This document shows positions 14,317-22,282 of a stretch of 23,069 nt of DNA, in pieces (the first letter of the stretch is position 1; each line of letters starts with the position of its first letter). This DNA is from Mageeibacillus sp. UBA3708. GTDB taxonomy: Bacteria > Bacillota > Clostridia > Saccharofermentanales > Saccharofermentanaceae. The notes under the pieces are model-generated. The model made no database searches. It had not been told where the DNA came from and saw only the letters and a program-made list of their open reading frames with translations. The stretch lies in NCBI GenBank assembly GCA_002371375.1, contig DFIB01000217.1:1-23069 (forward strand), given 5' to 3'. The position numbers and the translations under genes were made by a program.

Positions 14317-16125
14317 ATGGCAAGGAATGATCACAGAGAAGATCTGAATGTTTTCGGCAGCGGCAGAAGTTTTTTTATGTGCCTGACGCTGGCGTTTGTG
14401 ACGTTCATTGTGCTGCTTGCGATGTGCTGTCTGAGCATGAATGTGACGTCCAGGTTTATGCTCAGTCTGGCGCTCGGTTTTCTGTCATTCCTGATCAATG
14501 TTGCATTCAATAAATTCGGGTTTTATATCTCGTTCATTTTGAGCTTCATGGAGCTTCTGATCCATTCGTATGAATTCCTTGTGATCAAGAAGGAAGGTGC
14601 GGTCAATCTGGCGATCATTACGCTGGTGATCATATTGATCAATCTTATACACCAGATATATTTCAGCAGTGTACTTAAGCGGATCTACACGAGACGCAGA
14701 AAAGAGTCGCAGGAGCGGTCGAAGGTAATCAATAAGCAGTTGGAGGATGATATTTTCGCGAGGACGAAGCTCATCACCAGTCATGATTCCGAGAAGAAGA
14801 GTTCAAGGAATCCGGTCGGCGCTGAACCGGTCATTGACACGCTGACGACGCTGCCGGGGCGCGCGATGATCACGGACAGGCTTAATAAGCTGATCTATGA
14901 GGATCTCAGTGCAATGCAGCAGGCACCGGTTCCCGATAAGAAATGCTCGCCTCTGACGATAATCTATACGTCGCTTGATAATGAGAGTCTGGAGTGCCTC
15001 AATATAGGGCACAAGTCGATGGATCTGTTCATACAGAATATGGCGCACAAGCTGCGCGAGGCCGCGAGACCCGAAGATATGGTGGCGAGGATATACGGCA
15101 CCGAGTTTGTTGTTCTGGCTAAGAGGGCGATCCCTGCAGAGGAATTCGCAGAGTATAAGAAGACGATCACTCGGGCGATCAAGAGCGCTTTCATGGCGGG
15201 CGATGAACAGATTCCGGTTAATCTTGAATTCGGTGTATCCGTCTATCCAGATGACGGAACGTCTGCCGAGGAGCTCATCACCAAGGCGGAAGAGGCAATG
15301 ACCGGCAGAGTGACGTACGGGGGTTCGGCGGTAGTCAGATCGAGATTCACCGACATGCCGTCAGCCGGGATAATCGCAATGTTTGAGAAAGCGATCAGAT
15401 CCGGAGCTTTCCACATGGTGTATCAGCCCTGCTACGATGCCCGACATGAGCTGACCGGGTTCGAGGCGTTCATGCGCTGGACAGATGATGAGGGGCGTGA
15501 GATATCCCCGGCCGACTTTATCAGAGCCGCAGTCAAGTGCGGGTACATCAGGAGGATCGGCAATTACAGTCTCGAGGAGGCTCTCAAGGCACTGGCGCGC
15601 ATAAATATTAATCATCCGACGCTGACTATGAACATCAATATTTCCACCGATCAGCTTAAGGATCCGGGATTTACGACCGAGCTGTCCAACCACCTGTCCA
15701 ACAGCGGGGCGTCACTCGATAATGTCATTCTCGACATAAGCGAAGAAAGCCTTTTTACCGAACTCCCTGAGATAAAGGCATGTATTGAGAAGCTGTCATC
15801 GATGGATGTTAAGATGGCGCTTGATAATTTCGGGCGCGGTTATTCGTCATTCAATGCAATCCCGCTGCTTCCTATCTCGCTTCTCAAACTGGACGGCAAC
15901 TTTACGCACGACATGCTGAACGACATTAACGTGCGCGTCCTGACGTCTGCGGCGGTGACGCTCATGCATGATATCGATATCAAGGTCTGTGCTACGGGTG
16001 TCGGCGATGATGAGCAGCTGAAGCTCCTTAAGGATTACGGGTGCGATTATTTCCAGGGGACATGCCTTGGCGCGCCTGTTGTCTACGACGAGCTGGAGGG
16101 GATCATCCCGGGCGGAGCGCAATGA
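14317..16125 (+). CDS. Membrane GGDEF-EAL protein with degenerate catalytic motifs
   Basis: The protein has 602 residues. Residues 18-120 hold about four membrane segments, followed by a charged cytoplasmic linker (about 121-170). The GGDEF domain (about 172-342) has YGTEF (260-264) in place of GGDEF, so diguanylate cyclase activity is unlikely. The EAL domain (about 350-598) keeps Glu383 (in EAF), Asn441, the SEE glutamate, Lys524 and Gln580. It has DNFG (503-506) for DDFG and ATGVG (559-563) for AEGVE, so two residues needed for metal binding and hydrolysis are lost. It is probably a c-di-GMP receptor or scaffold, or fully diverged in function. The ribosome-binding site GGAGGG is about 14 bases from the ATG, rather far. 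Confidence 0.9.
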   Translation: MARNDHREDLNVFGSGRSFFMCLTLAFVTFIVLLAMCCLSMNVTSRFMLSLALGFLSFLINVAFNKFGFYISFILSFMELLIHSYEFLVIKKEGAVNLAIITLVIILINLIHQIYFSSVLKRIYTRRRKESQERSKVINKQLEDDIFARTKLITSHDSEKKSSRNPVGAEPVIDTLTTLPGRAMITDRLNKLIYEDLSAMQQAPVPDKKCSPLTIIYTSLDNESLECLNIGHKSMDLFIQNMAHKLREAARPEDMVARIYGTEFVVLAKRAIPAEEFAEYKKTITRAIKSAFMAGDEQIPVNLEFGVSVYPDDGTSAEELITKAEEAMTGRVTYGGSAVVRSRFTDMPSAGIIAMFEKAIRSGAFHMVYQPCYDARHELTGFEAFMRWTDDEGREISPADFIRAAVKCGYIRRIGNYSLEEALKALARININHPTLTMNINISTDQLKDPGFTTELSNHLSNSGASLDNVILDISEESLFTELPEIKACIEKLSSMDVKMALDNFGRGYSSFNAIPLLPISLLKLDGNFTHDMLNDINVRVLTSAAVTLMHDIDIKVCATGVGDDEQLKLLKDYGCDYFQGTCLGAPVVYDELEGIIPGGAQ

Positions 16126-16318
16126 TTCTTTTGTGCCTTTAGAACCGCAACTATCCCGCAATTTGTCCTGAACTGTTGAATAGCATTCCCGGAGAATCCC
16201 ATTATTTATTGGGTTTTCAAGAGATTAGTTTGAAAAAACGTTCAACTTGTGTGTTTTTTATGCCATATGATGGAATTACCTGCCGGCTATTGTTATATTC
16301 ATATCAAGGGAGAAGAAC

Positions 16319-16864
16319 ATGGATAAGAATCTTAAGAGGTTTAGAACCGAAAGAGGCATATCTCAGAAAGAACTTGCGAGGTATCTGAATATTTCACCCT
16401 CGCTTATCTCGAAATGGGAGAATGGTGTCACGGTTCCTTCAGGCGATTATATTACTCGAATAAGCAGTTATTTTAATGTTGACTGTCAAACGGTTTATGA
16501 TCTCTTCGGCAATAAGAGAATTGATAAGGTGGAGGACAGTATAGATTGTCTGGAGAGTAAACTGAAAAGCAACCTTGAAGATATCAGACTCACATTATCT
16601 GAAGAAATTGAGACAATGAGTGAACAACAGAAAGCTGTTTTGGATGAGCAGGAATTGCTGATAAGCAGTTTGAGTGACGCCGCACAGAAGTATTATCGGG
16701 ATTGTATTTTTAAGATCAAACGACTGAAGACTTTTATGATAATATGTTTGACCGGCTTGATAATAGCATTATTGGCGTTTATCGTTCTAATGGTCATTGA
16801 TCTCGCTCCGTCAAAGACAGAGGCTGTATATCCTTCAAATTACAGGCAGGGAACATACGAATGA
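16319..16864 (+). CDS. Membrane-anchored XRE regulator, copy 1
   Basis: The protein has 181 residues. Residues 1-62 are a Cro/CI-type helix-turn-helix (RGISQKELARYLNISPSLISKWENG). Residues about 65-135 are charged and helical, likely a coiled coil or dimer arm. Residues about 138-161 form one membrane segment (FMIICLTGLIIALLAFIVLMVI), followed by a polar 20-residue tail predicted to lie outside the cell. The start has GGGAG about 7 bases upstream. The next gene is a paralogue that overlaps it by ATGA. The layout suggests a one-component sensor that stays in the membrane while binding DNA, with the tail or the helical arm taking the signal. Ligand and target are unknown. Confidence 0.88.
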   Translation: MDKNLKRFRTERGISQKELARYLNISPSLISKWENGVTVPSGDYITRISSYFNVDCQTVYDLFGNKRIDKVEDSIDCLESKLKSNLEDIRLTLSEEIETMSEQQKAVLDEQELLISSLSDAAQKYYRDCIFKIKRLKTFMIICLTGLIIALLAFIVLMVIDLAPSKTEAVYPSNYRQGTYE

Positions 16865-17424
16865 ATATGGATAATAATCTGAAAAAAATCAGAACTGACA
16901 GAGGCATCACACAAAAAGAACTTGCGGAGAAGATAAACGTATCTCCGTCCTTGATCTCAAAATGGGAGAATGGAACTGTTGTTCCCGCAGATGAGTATAT
17001 TACATCGATGAGTGAGGTTTTTGATATCGATGCCCATATAATCGAGGATATATTTACCAATGGGAGGTTGACCAAAGCAGAGGATAGAATTAAAAGAATG
17101 GAGGATAGTATCGAATATGATCTGGAGGATTTAAAGCTTACATTATATGACGACATAAAAGCGCTGAACAGCAAACAGAATTCTTCTCTCGATGAACAAC
17201 GTGCAATAATCAGTCGTCTCAATGATATGATCAAAGACCAGAACGATTTATGTATGAGAAAGATCAGACATATTAATCTGATAATGATCATCGGTTTTAC
17301 AATCGTGATCATGGCAATTCTCTATTACATTATTATTCTGGCATTAAACAAACCGGGCAAACCGGAATATAAAGTTCCGGTATCAGTACATACGAATTGG
17401 GAGTATAAGTGGGAAAATGATTAG
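16861..17424 (+). CDS. Membrane-anchored XRE regulator, copy 2
   Basis: The protein has 187 residues and the same architecture as its neighbour: helix-turn-helix at 3-64 (RGITQKELAEKINVSPSLISKWENG), a charged helical region at about 68-135, a membrane segment at about 139-162 and a 25-residue polar tail. The helix-turn-helix parts are about 60 percent identical by eye, while the membrane segments and tails differ strongly, which fits tandem duplication followed by divergence in sensing. The recognition helix SPSLISKWENG is the same in both, so shared operators or heterodimers are plausible. The start overlaps the preceding stop (ATGA); Met3 is an alternative start. Confidence 0.88.
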   Translation: MNMDNNLKKIRTDRGITQKELAEKINVSPSLISKWENGTVVPADEYITSMSEVFDIDAHIIEDIFTNGRLTKAEDRIKRMEDSIEYDLEDLKLTLYDDIKALNSKQNSSLDEQRAIISRLNDMIKDQNDLCMRKIRHINLIMIIGFTIVIMAILYYIIILALNKPGKPEYKVPVSVHTNWEYKWEND

Positions 17425-17580
17425 GAGAATATCTTTTTTATTGTTGTTGTATTTGCATTTCTTCCTGTTACATGTATGTCAGTGGAACAGCAAGTTGTAC
17501 CGGTTATTCCAATAAATACTACGAGCTGAATCTGTATTGTACTGATAAGTGGATACATAAGTGTTTATGGTGTCAGAAAT
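17417..17580 (+). pseudogene. Possible remnant of a small lipoprotein gene
   Basis: An ATG at 17417 overlapping the previous stop opens a 32-codon frame that begins MIRRISFLLLLYLHFFLLHVC, signal-peptide-like. In another frame the same stretch reads CTGYSNKYYELNLYCTDKWIHK and runs to a stop at 17578-17580. One frameshift would join a lipoprotein-like signal to this segment. This could be a decayed gene or chance. Confidence 0.25.
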
Positions 17581-19765
17581 GAGTCGTTTTACAAAGATAG
17601 GATTGACTGCGTTCCTTGTGGCGATAATTGCCTTGCTATCCGTTGGATGCAAAGAGAGAAAAGACGAATCAATTCCTTCCGATCCGCATGATGTTTATTA
17701 TTCATCGCAGATCTATGATCTTGAGATGCCCGGATATCAATTCAGAACTCTGGTCGGCCTCAAGGATAAGCAGATCGTTCTTTTCGATAAGTATAATGAG
17801 AACAGCGGTTTGGAATGTGTATTATGTACTCACGAGGAAGGAGAGAGTAAATGGGATAACAAAGTCACACTGGACACAGGCGGACAAATGATTTACTCGT
17901 TCTGTCGTGCAGGGGACAATACGCTTGCAGCAGGCACAGCCTATGGTTTTATTATATTTGACGCTGACAGCGGCAAGCAGATATGCCGGAATGATGATCT
18001 TTACGTGTATTTAGATGGTGCCTTTCCGAATGTTGCGTATGTCGAAGGTGGTTTTGTCTTAGTTACTTCAGATACCATCTATAAGATATCCGACTCCGGA
18101 GAGGTGCTGGCCACTGTTCAGTATGATTTTGATTGTGAGCTGGCAGATGACATTTCTTTCTTCGGCTGTGATGACAAATACATATTGATAGCAGGAAATT
18201 TTCCCACAGATTATTACGAGGTGGATTTTGATTCCGGAGAAGTGAAGTATCTGTGTAACGTTAGAGAACTGGGACTGGAAGATTACTATGTATATCGTAT
18301 GGGAGGCTATGCCAATGACAGAGGGAAAGGAATCATATACAAACTTGATCCTGCAAACACCACCAAGAAAGAGATTGCATACATTGATAACATGCTTATA
18401 AGGCCAATGAAGTATTTCAGCGGTTTTGATCCTCTCTGGTATGTTTTGGATGACGGAAGTATCGCAGTATTATATCAGTATGGGCAAGGTTTGAACGAGG
18501 TCGTTCTTGTGAAGCCGGATCCTGATTCCGATTTGAAGGACAGAACCGTTCTGACAGTTAGAGGATATTCCGCCCGCTCCGACAGTATTCTGAATACGGC
18601 AGCATATATCTACAATTCATCCCAGGATAAGTTCATGGTCAAGATCGAGGATTATGACAGCAGTTTATACGGCTATACAACCGCAAAAGACGCGCAGGAG
18701 AGCAAGCTTAAACTACTTCAGGAATTCAGCAACGGAAATACCCCGGACATATTCTACGGTGACGGCTTCGACTACGCTCAGATGGGCAGGAACGGACTGA
18801 CTAAGGACTTGTCCGGTTATCTCAAGGATAATGAGGTGATCAACAGTGAGACTGTCAGCAAGAACATTTATGATATGTATTTTGATGGTGATCGCTGTTA
18901 TCAGCTTTTTCCTGCTTATACAATGTACGGTCTGTGGAGTAATGACAGGTTTACGGGTGGCAACAACAGTATGACGCTGGACGATTTGGCATCTGCTCAA
19001 TACAGCCAAAGGATATTTGATGACAGATACGCATCAGATATAGCGGATTTTGCCATAAGGTATCCCATAAGCAAACTGATCAGGAATGGTGAATTCATAA
19101 GTGAGGACGAGCTTGAGAAGATAATCAGCTTCGCGGTTGATAATGGTATGGCTCCGGATGCGGAGATTAAATATATTGCTGATAGAGGAAGTGTAGATGC
19201 AGGTAATTATGCAGTATATTGCAGAATTATAGGAAACATTAAATCTTTTGTTCAGGAGCAGGGTGAATCCGATGACAAGACAAGTTTTGTCGGATTCCCG
19301 ACAATAGGCGGCTCTGTTCACACCTGTATGCCTTTGAGTCTTCTTAGTGTGTCTGAGAATACACAATACCCTGAAGAATGCATGAAGTTTATTGAATTAC
19401 TGTATTCGGACGAAGTGCAAAAGGTTGCCCTTACAACAGGCGGTATACCTGTTAAGAATACTATCTATGATGAAGTCCTTGATATAGCGTTGGATCAATC
19501 CAAGATAGGGGACGATGTTTATTACCGCATGTTTTTTGACAGTGATGATTCCCGGATCCCTGCGAAATACAGCATGGAGGTTGTTGAAGGTTTTCGCAAG
19601 GCAACGGAAGCGATCGATACCGTTAATGTAACCGATTGGGGTCTATATAACATCATTGCCGAAGAAATCAATTCATATTATCTCCAGCACAAGGATATCA
19701 AGGATATCGCGCACTCTATGAGATCGAGGATCAAGCTTTATATTGAAGAGAACGGGGTACACTGA
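17567..19765 (+). CDS. Large lipoprotein: N-terminal repeat domain plus solute-binding domain
   Basis: The protein has about 730 residues. A signal peptide ends in the lipobox LLSVGC, so the mature protein is lipid-anchored outside the membrane. Roughly residues 35-325 look beta-rich with repeating short hydrophobic strands and Asp/Gly turns (for example GGFVLVTSDTIYKISDSGEVLATV), suggesting a propeller-like domain. From about 330 the sequence matches family 1 ABC solute-binding proteins: LNTAAYIYN, FMVKIEDY, FSNGNTPDIFYGDG, GLTKDLSGYL, and the C-terminal hinge region with FVGFPTIGG and CMKFIELLYSDEVQ. Start choice is open: GTG 17561, ATG 17567 or ATG 17579, none with a clear ribosome-binding site. 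No permease or ATPase gene adjoins it, so sensing rather than uptake is possible. Confidence 0.85.
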   Translation: MVSEMSRFTKIGLTAFLVAIIALLSVGCKERKDESIPSDPHDVYYSSQIYDLEMPGYQFRTLVGLKDKQIVLFDKYNENSGLECVLCTHEEGESKWDNKVTLDTGGQMIYSFCRAGDNTLAAGTAYGFIIFDADSGKQICRNDDLYVYLDGAFPNVAYVEGGFVLVTSDTIYKISDSGEVLATVQYDFDCELADDISFFGCDDKYILIAGNFPTDYYEVDFDSGEVKYLCNVRELGLEDYYVYRMGGYANDRGKGIIYKLDPANTTKKEIAYIDNMLIRPMKYFSGFDPLWYVLDDGSIAVLYQYGQGLNEVVLVKPDPDSDLKDRTVLTVRGYSARSDSILNTAAYIYNSSQDKFMVKIEDYDSSLYGYTTAKDAQESKLKLLQEFSNGNTPDIFYGDGFDYAQMGRNGLTKDLSGYLKDNEVINSETVSKNIYDMYFDGDRCYQLFPAYTMYGLWSNDRFTGGNNSMTLDDLASAQYSQRIFDDRYASDIADFAIRYPISKLIRNGEFISEDELEKIISFAVDNGMAPDAEIKYIADRGSVDAGNYAVYCRIIGNIKSFVQEQGESDDKTSFVGFPTIGGSVHTCMPLSLLSVSENTQYPEECMKFIELLYSDEVQKVALTTGGIPVKNTIYDEVLDIALDQSKIGDDVYYRMFFDSDDSRIPAKYSMEVVEGFRKATEAIDTVNVTDWGLYNIIAEEINSYYLQHKDIKDIAHSMRSRIKLYIEENGVH

Positions 19766-19766
19766 T

Positions 19767-20579
19767 ATGGTTAGAAATGGTTGTATTTTGAGATTAATTG
19801 CTCTTGCGGGAATAATCGCGATGGCATTGTCATCCTCCGGGTGCGGCACCGGTTCAGGCAATGTAAGTAATGCAACCACGGCGGATGTCAATACATCCGT
19901 TACGAGCGTTCCTGACGATTATATCAGAGATGCCGCAATGCCTGACGGTGAATACAACTTCAGAGTATATAAGGATCAATTGTTGTTTCATATCGACGGC
20001 AAAGATTACGTCGCTCTCGGACACTATGCCGATACGAAGCCTGAAGGGCCCGGTAAGATGAAGGACGGATATATCCAATACACTGATGACGATATTAAGA
20101 ATATGCGGGTTGGAGATGAATTTGTATACGACCACGACATAAGATTCACCATTAATTCCCTGGAAGTTGAAGATTGGGAATGGCCCTATAATGACCTGAA
20201 CCATCCGGAGATTGCTAACGGCAGGATCAGGCTTAATGACAAATACAGCCTTGTTCACTGTGTGAGGGAATATGATGATTCGGGCCATGTTACCAATGAG
20301 GAGGAGGCGTCCAATTGGAAACTGATATATGATAATCAATTCAGAAATCCCTATACTTGTGTGATGGTCGTCGACAGTGTATATCTTATGGAGTGTCCGG
20401 ATAATTGCAAGTTATCTACAAGTAGCAAAGACGGCCCGGTTGAACTGACCAAGGCCGATCTGCTGACTTTCTTTGATGAGTACTTTCCTGCTGGAAGAGA
20501 ATACTGCTACTGCGAAGTTACCATCAGGCAAAACAAAGCGGCTATGCTCTTCTTTGCGACAATTGTCGATGATATCTAA
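19767..20579 (+). CDS. Lipoprotein of unknown function
   Basis: The protein has 270 residues from the ATG at 19767, one base after the preceding stop; an in-frame TTG at 19743 inside the previous gene is less likely. A signal peptide ends in the lipobox ALSSSGC (Cys26), then a Ser/Thr/Asn-rich linker. The rest is acidic and beta-rich, with YNFRVYKDQLLFHIDGKDYVALGHY and a region VGDEFVYDHDIRFTINSLEVEDWEWP. I do not recognise the family. Its tight spacing to the solute-binding-like lipoprotein suggests that the two are translated together and work at the same surface. Confidence 0.85.
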   Translation: MVRNGCILRLIALAGIIAMALSSSGCGTGSGNVSNATTADVNTSVTSVPDDYIRDAAMPDGEYNFRVYKDQLLFHIDGKDYVALGHYADTKPEGPGKMKDGYIQYTDDDIKNMRVGDEFVYDHDIRFTINSLEVEDWEWPYNDLNHPEIANGRIRLNDKYSLVHCVREYDDSGHVTNEEEASNWKLIYDNQFRNPYTCVMVVDSVYLMECPDNCKLSTSSKDGPVELTKADLLTFFDEYFPAGREYCYCEVTIRQNKAAMLFFATIVDDI

Positions 20580-20590
20580 CGGGCATTGCC

Positions 20591-21226
20591 TTACATCTTC
20601 GAGTGCTTGATCATTCCGTAGATACCTGTGATCAGGGTGAGGAATCCGCCTATCCACAGGCAGTAGTATCCCGCACCGTAGCTGTAATTCACAGTTGAAG
20701 TGACGGATGACTTGAGGAGAACAAGACAAAGCTGGAGAATGCCGATTATCATTATGGTAACTGATCTTTTGGGAGTAGCTGCCGCACCGATACCGAGCAG
20801 ACCGAGGAGCAGTACGAATCCCGCATCGCTCAATATTCCGCCATCGATGAGCGAGATACTGGCAAACAATACTCTTGCATACGGAAGGAATGCTCCCAGT
20901 GCATAAATGCCTGAAGCGATCATGCCGATCACCATTACTTCGACCATCGGCTTGCTTGCTGCATTTGGCTGTGGCTGTTGCATATTATAAGGCGGCATCG
21001 GCTGATAAGGAGGCATCTGCTGATACGGCGGCATCTGGTTAGGCGGCACCTGCTGATACGGAGGCATCTGAGGCGGAACCTGGGGTGCCTGCTGAGGATC
21101 AGCCGGTGTGGCGGGAGCAGGTGCTACAGGCTCCGCAGGTGTGGCAGGTGCGCCCAGCGGAGCACCGCAACTTACGCAAGTTGCAGCAGAGTCTTCATTT
21201 TTGGTACCGCAATACGAACAATACAT
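20591..21226 (-). CDS. Zinc-ribbon, proline-rich membrane protein
   Basis: The protein has 211 residues from the ATG at 21226, which has GGGGGAT 5 bases upstream; the longer frame to 21250 is less likely. Residues 1-24 hold a zinc ribbon (MYCSYCGTKNEDSAATCVSCG, two CxxC pairs). Residues about 25-90 are low complexity, Pro/Gln-rich, with repeated MPPYQQ units. The C-terminal half has about three hydrophobic membrane segments (near 95-120, 130-150 and 158-205). Such proteins are common in Clostridia and their role is unknown; the ribbon would face the cytosol. It converges on the lipoprotein gene with only 11 bp between stops. Confidence 0.87.
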   Translation of the reverse strand: MYCSYCGTKNEDSAATCVSCGAPLGAPATPAEPVAPAPATPADPQQAPQVPPQMPPYQQVPPNQMPPYQQMPPYQPMPPYNMQQPQPNAASKPMVEVMVIGMIASGIYALGAFLPYARVLFASISLIDGGILSDAGFVLLLGLLGIGAAATPKRSVTIMIIGILQLCLVLLKSSVTSTVNYSYGAGYYCLWIGGFLTLITGIYGMIKHSKM

Positions 21227-21352
21227 TTGGTATCCCCCTTTGTAAAACATTTTTGAAATATATCTACTTTATACCACAAATTGCGGTAGTTTGGGAGAAG
21301 CGATTCTCAAGCTATTGTCATTTGATCTTATAAAAGGGCTGCGGTGTATCGG

Positions 21353-21676
21353 TCATTGTATCTCTGCATACACGATATCGATAACTCTATTCAGCAGATC
21401 GGGAGGTATCTGCTCCAGCACCTTATATCCTCTTGAATTGACATCCAGTGATCTGACATGCTCACATAGTATCATCCCCTTTGTTCTGGTGCGTTTATCC
21501 AAAGGAACATGAAGAGGAAACTTGTTATCGGTGCTCGTGATCGGACATATGATAACAACATTGCACCTGCTGTTGAAGGTGTCATTGCTGATGACGAGTG
21601 CAGGTCTCTTGCCGGCCTGCTCGTGACCTTTATTCGGATCAAGATCAATGAGTACGATATCGCCCTGACTTATCAT
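21353..21676 (-). CDS. mazF: MazF/PemK-family endoribonuclease toxin
   Basis: The 107-residue protein has the CcdB/PemK fold pattern: ISQGDIVLIDLDPNKGHEQAGKRPALVISND with Arg24, and ICPITS with Thr47, at the positions of the catalytic Arg and Thr in Bacillus MazF. MazF toxins cut mRNA at short single-stranded motifs and are neutralised by MazE. It lies 8 bp after mazE and is transcribed with it. The cleavage motif cannot be predicted from the sequence. Confidence 0.93.
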   Translation of the reverse strand: MISQGDIVLIDLDPNKGHEQAGKRPALVISNDTFNSRCNVVIICPITSTDNKFPLHVPLDKRTRTKGMILCEHVRSLDVNSRGYKVLEQIPPDLLNRVIDIVYAEIQ

Positions 21677-21684
21677 TCTTCACC

Positions 21685-21921
21685 TCACCATACTTCATTG
21701 CCGACAGGCGAACCCCATGACATCTCCTCAGGTACATAGTCGCCATCGTAATCAGCGAACAAGACATCTATCTTCTTGATCATTGCCTTACGCACGGTAA
21801 TGGTATTGTTCTCGAGTTCGATTATGACCTTGTCGCCGCATTTGATATCTATACTCACAAGGAAGTCCTTGGGGATCCGGACTCCCTGACTGTTGCCCCA
21901 TTTCTGTATTGTAGTAACCAT
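21685..21921 (-). CDS. mazE: MazE-family antitoxin, AbrB-type
   Basis: The 78-residue protein opens with a swapped-hairpin AbrB-type DNA-binding domain (VTTIQKWGNSQGVRIPKDFL ... GDKVIIELENNTITVRK). The acidic, unstructured C-terminal part (about 50-78, VLFADYDGDYVPEE) would bind and inhibit MazF. The start at 21921 has AGGAGG 8 bases upstream; an upstream extension to 21999 covers the promoter and is rejected. A palindrome just upstream is the likely autoregulatory site. Confidence 0.92.
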   Translation of the reverse strand: MVTTIQKWGNSQGVRIPKDFLVSIDIKCGDKVIIELENNTITVRKAMIKKIDVLFADYDGDYVPEEMSWGSPVGNEVW

Positions 21922-21940
21922 GAAGATTCCTCCTGCAGGG

Positions 21941-21955
21941 ATATACTTTGTATAT
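21941..21955. promoter_or_regulatory. Likely MazE operator
   Basis: ATATAC-ttt-GTATAT is a perfect 6-bp inverted repeat. It lies between the mazEF -10 box and the mazE ribosome-binding site, covering the expected transcription start, as expected for repression by MazE or the MazEF complex. Confidence 0.6.
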
Positions 21956-21957
21956 AC

Positions 21958-21986
21958 ATTATAGCGCGGCGAAAAAGGTTTGGCAA
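21958..21986 (-). promoter_or_regulatory. mazEF promoter
   Basis: On the minus strand TTGCCA (21986-21981), a 17-bp spacer and a perfect TATAAT (21963-21958). The -35 hexamer overlaps the candidate -35 of the divergent DUF4250 promoter. Confidence 0.75.
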
Positions 21987-22010
21987 GTGTCCGGGGCATT
22001 GCATTATAAT
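21980..22010 (+). promoter_or_regulatory. Promoter of the DUF4250 gene
   Basis: TTGGCA (21980-21985), a long 19-bp spacer and a perfect TATAAT (22005-22010). Reading TGGCAA as -35 gives 18 bp. The site shares bases with the mazEF -35 on the other strand. Confidence 0.55.
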
Positions 22011-22047
22011 AGACGCAAACAAGATACTAACGTCAGGAGGTCACACC

Positions 22048-22224
22048 ATGCCGATACCATCAGACCCTGTAATGCTCTTAAGCTACATCAACACTCAGCT
22101 GCGGGACGAATACGAATCCCTTGACGAACTTTGCGCTTCACTCGGCGTCGATAAGGACGAGATCTGCAAAAAGTTAGCCACAACTAACTATAACTACGAC
22201 GAAGAACTCAATAAATTTGTGTAA
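22048..22224 (+). CDS. Small DUF4250 protein
   Basis: The protein has 58 residues and is too short for many gene callers. It begins MPIPSDPVMLLSYINTQLRDEYESL and ends NYNYDEELNKFV, the pattern of the DUF4250 family found across Clostridia (from memory). It probably folds as a small helical bundle; no function is known. The start has AGGAGG (22035-22040) 7 bases upstream and its own divergent promoter. It lies 58 bp before gpmI. Confidence 0.85.
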   Translation: MPIPSDPVMLLSYINTQLRDEYESLDELCASLGVDKDEICKKLATTNYNYDEELNKFV

Positions 22225-22244
22225 TATTTTTCGCGCGGGCATAT

Positions 22245-22250
22245 TATAAT
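22245..22250 (+). promoter_or_regulatory. Probable -10 box of gpmI
   Basis: A perfect TATAAT 32 bases before the gpmI ATG. No convincing -35 is seen at 16-18 bp. The surrounding text resembles the DUF4250 promoter around its own -10 (GCAT-TATAATAG). Confidence 0.45.
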
Positions 22251-22282
22251 AGGCGAGGATAACAATATTTGGAGGATTATAT

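Noticed and set aside
16176..16388. 70-residue ORF before the XRE pair
   Set aside because: It overlaps the well-supported XRE gene in another frame, has no ribosome-binding site and no family-like sequence. The rest of 16126-16318 shows nothing I can name.
20978..21256. 92-residue plus-strand ORF rich in His and Arg repeats
   Set aside because: It is the antisense of the proline-rich MPPYQQ region in the zinc-ribbon gene; the repetitive character comes from that region.
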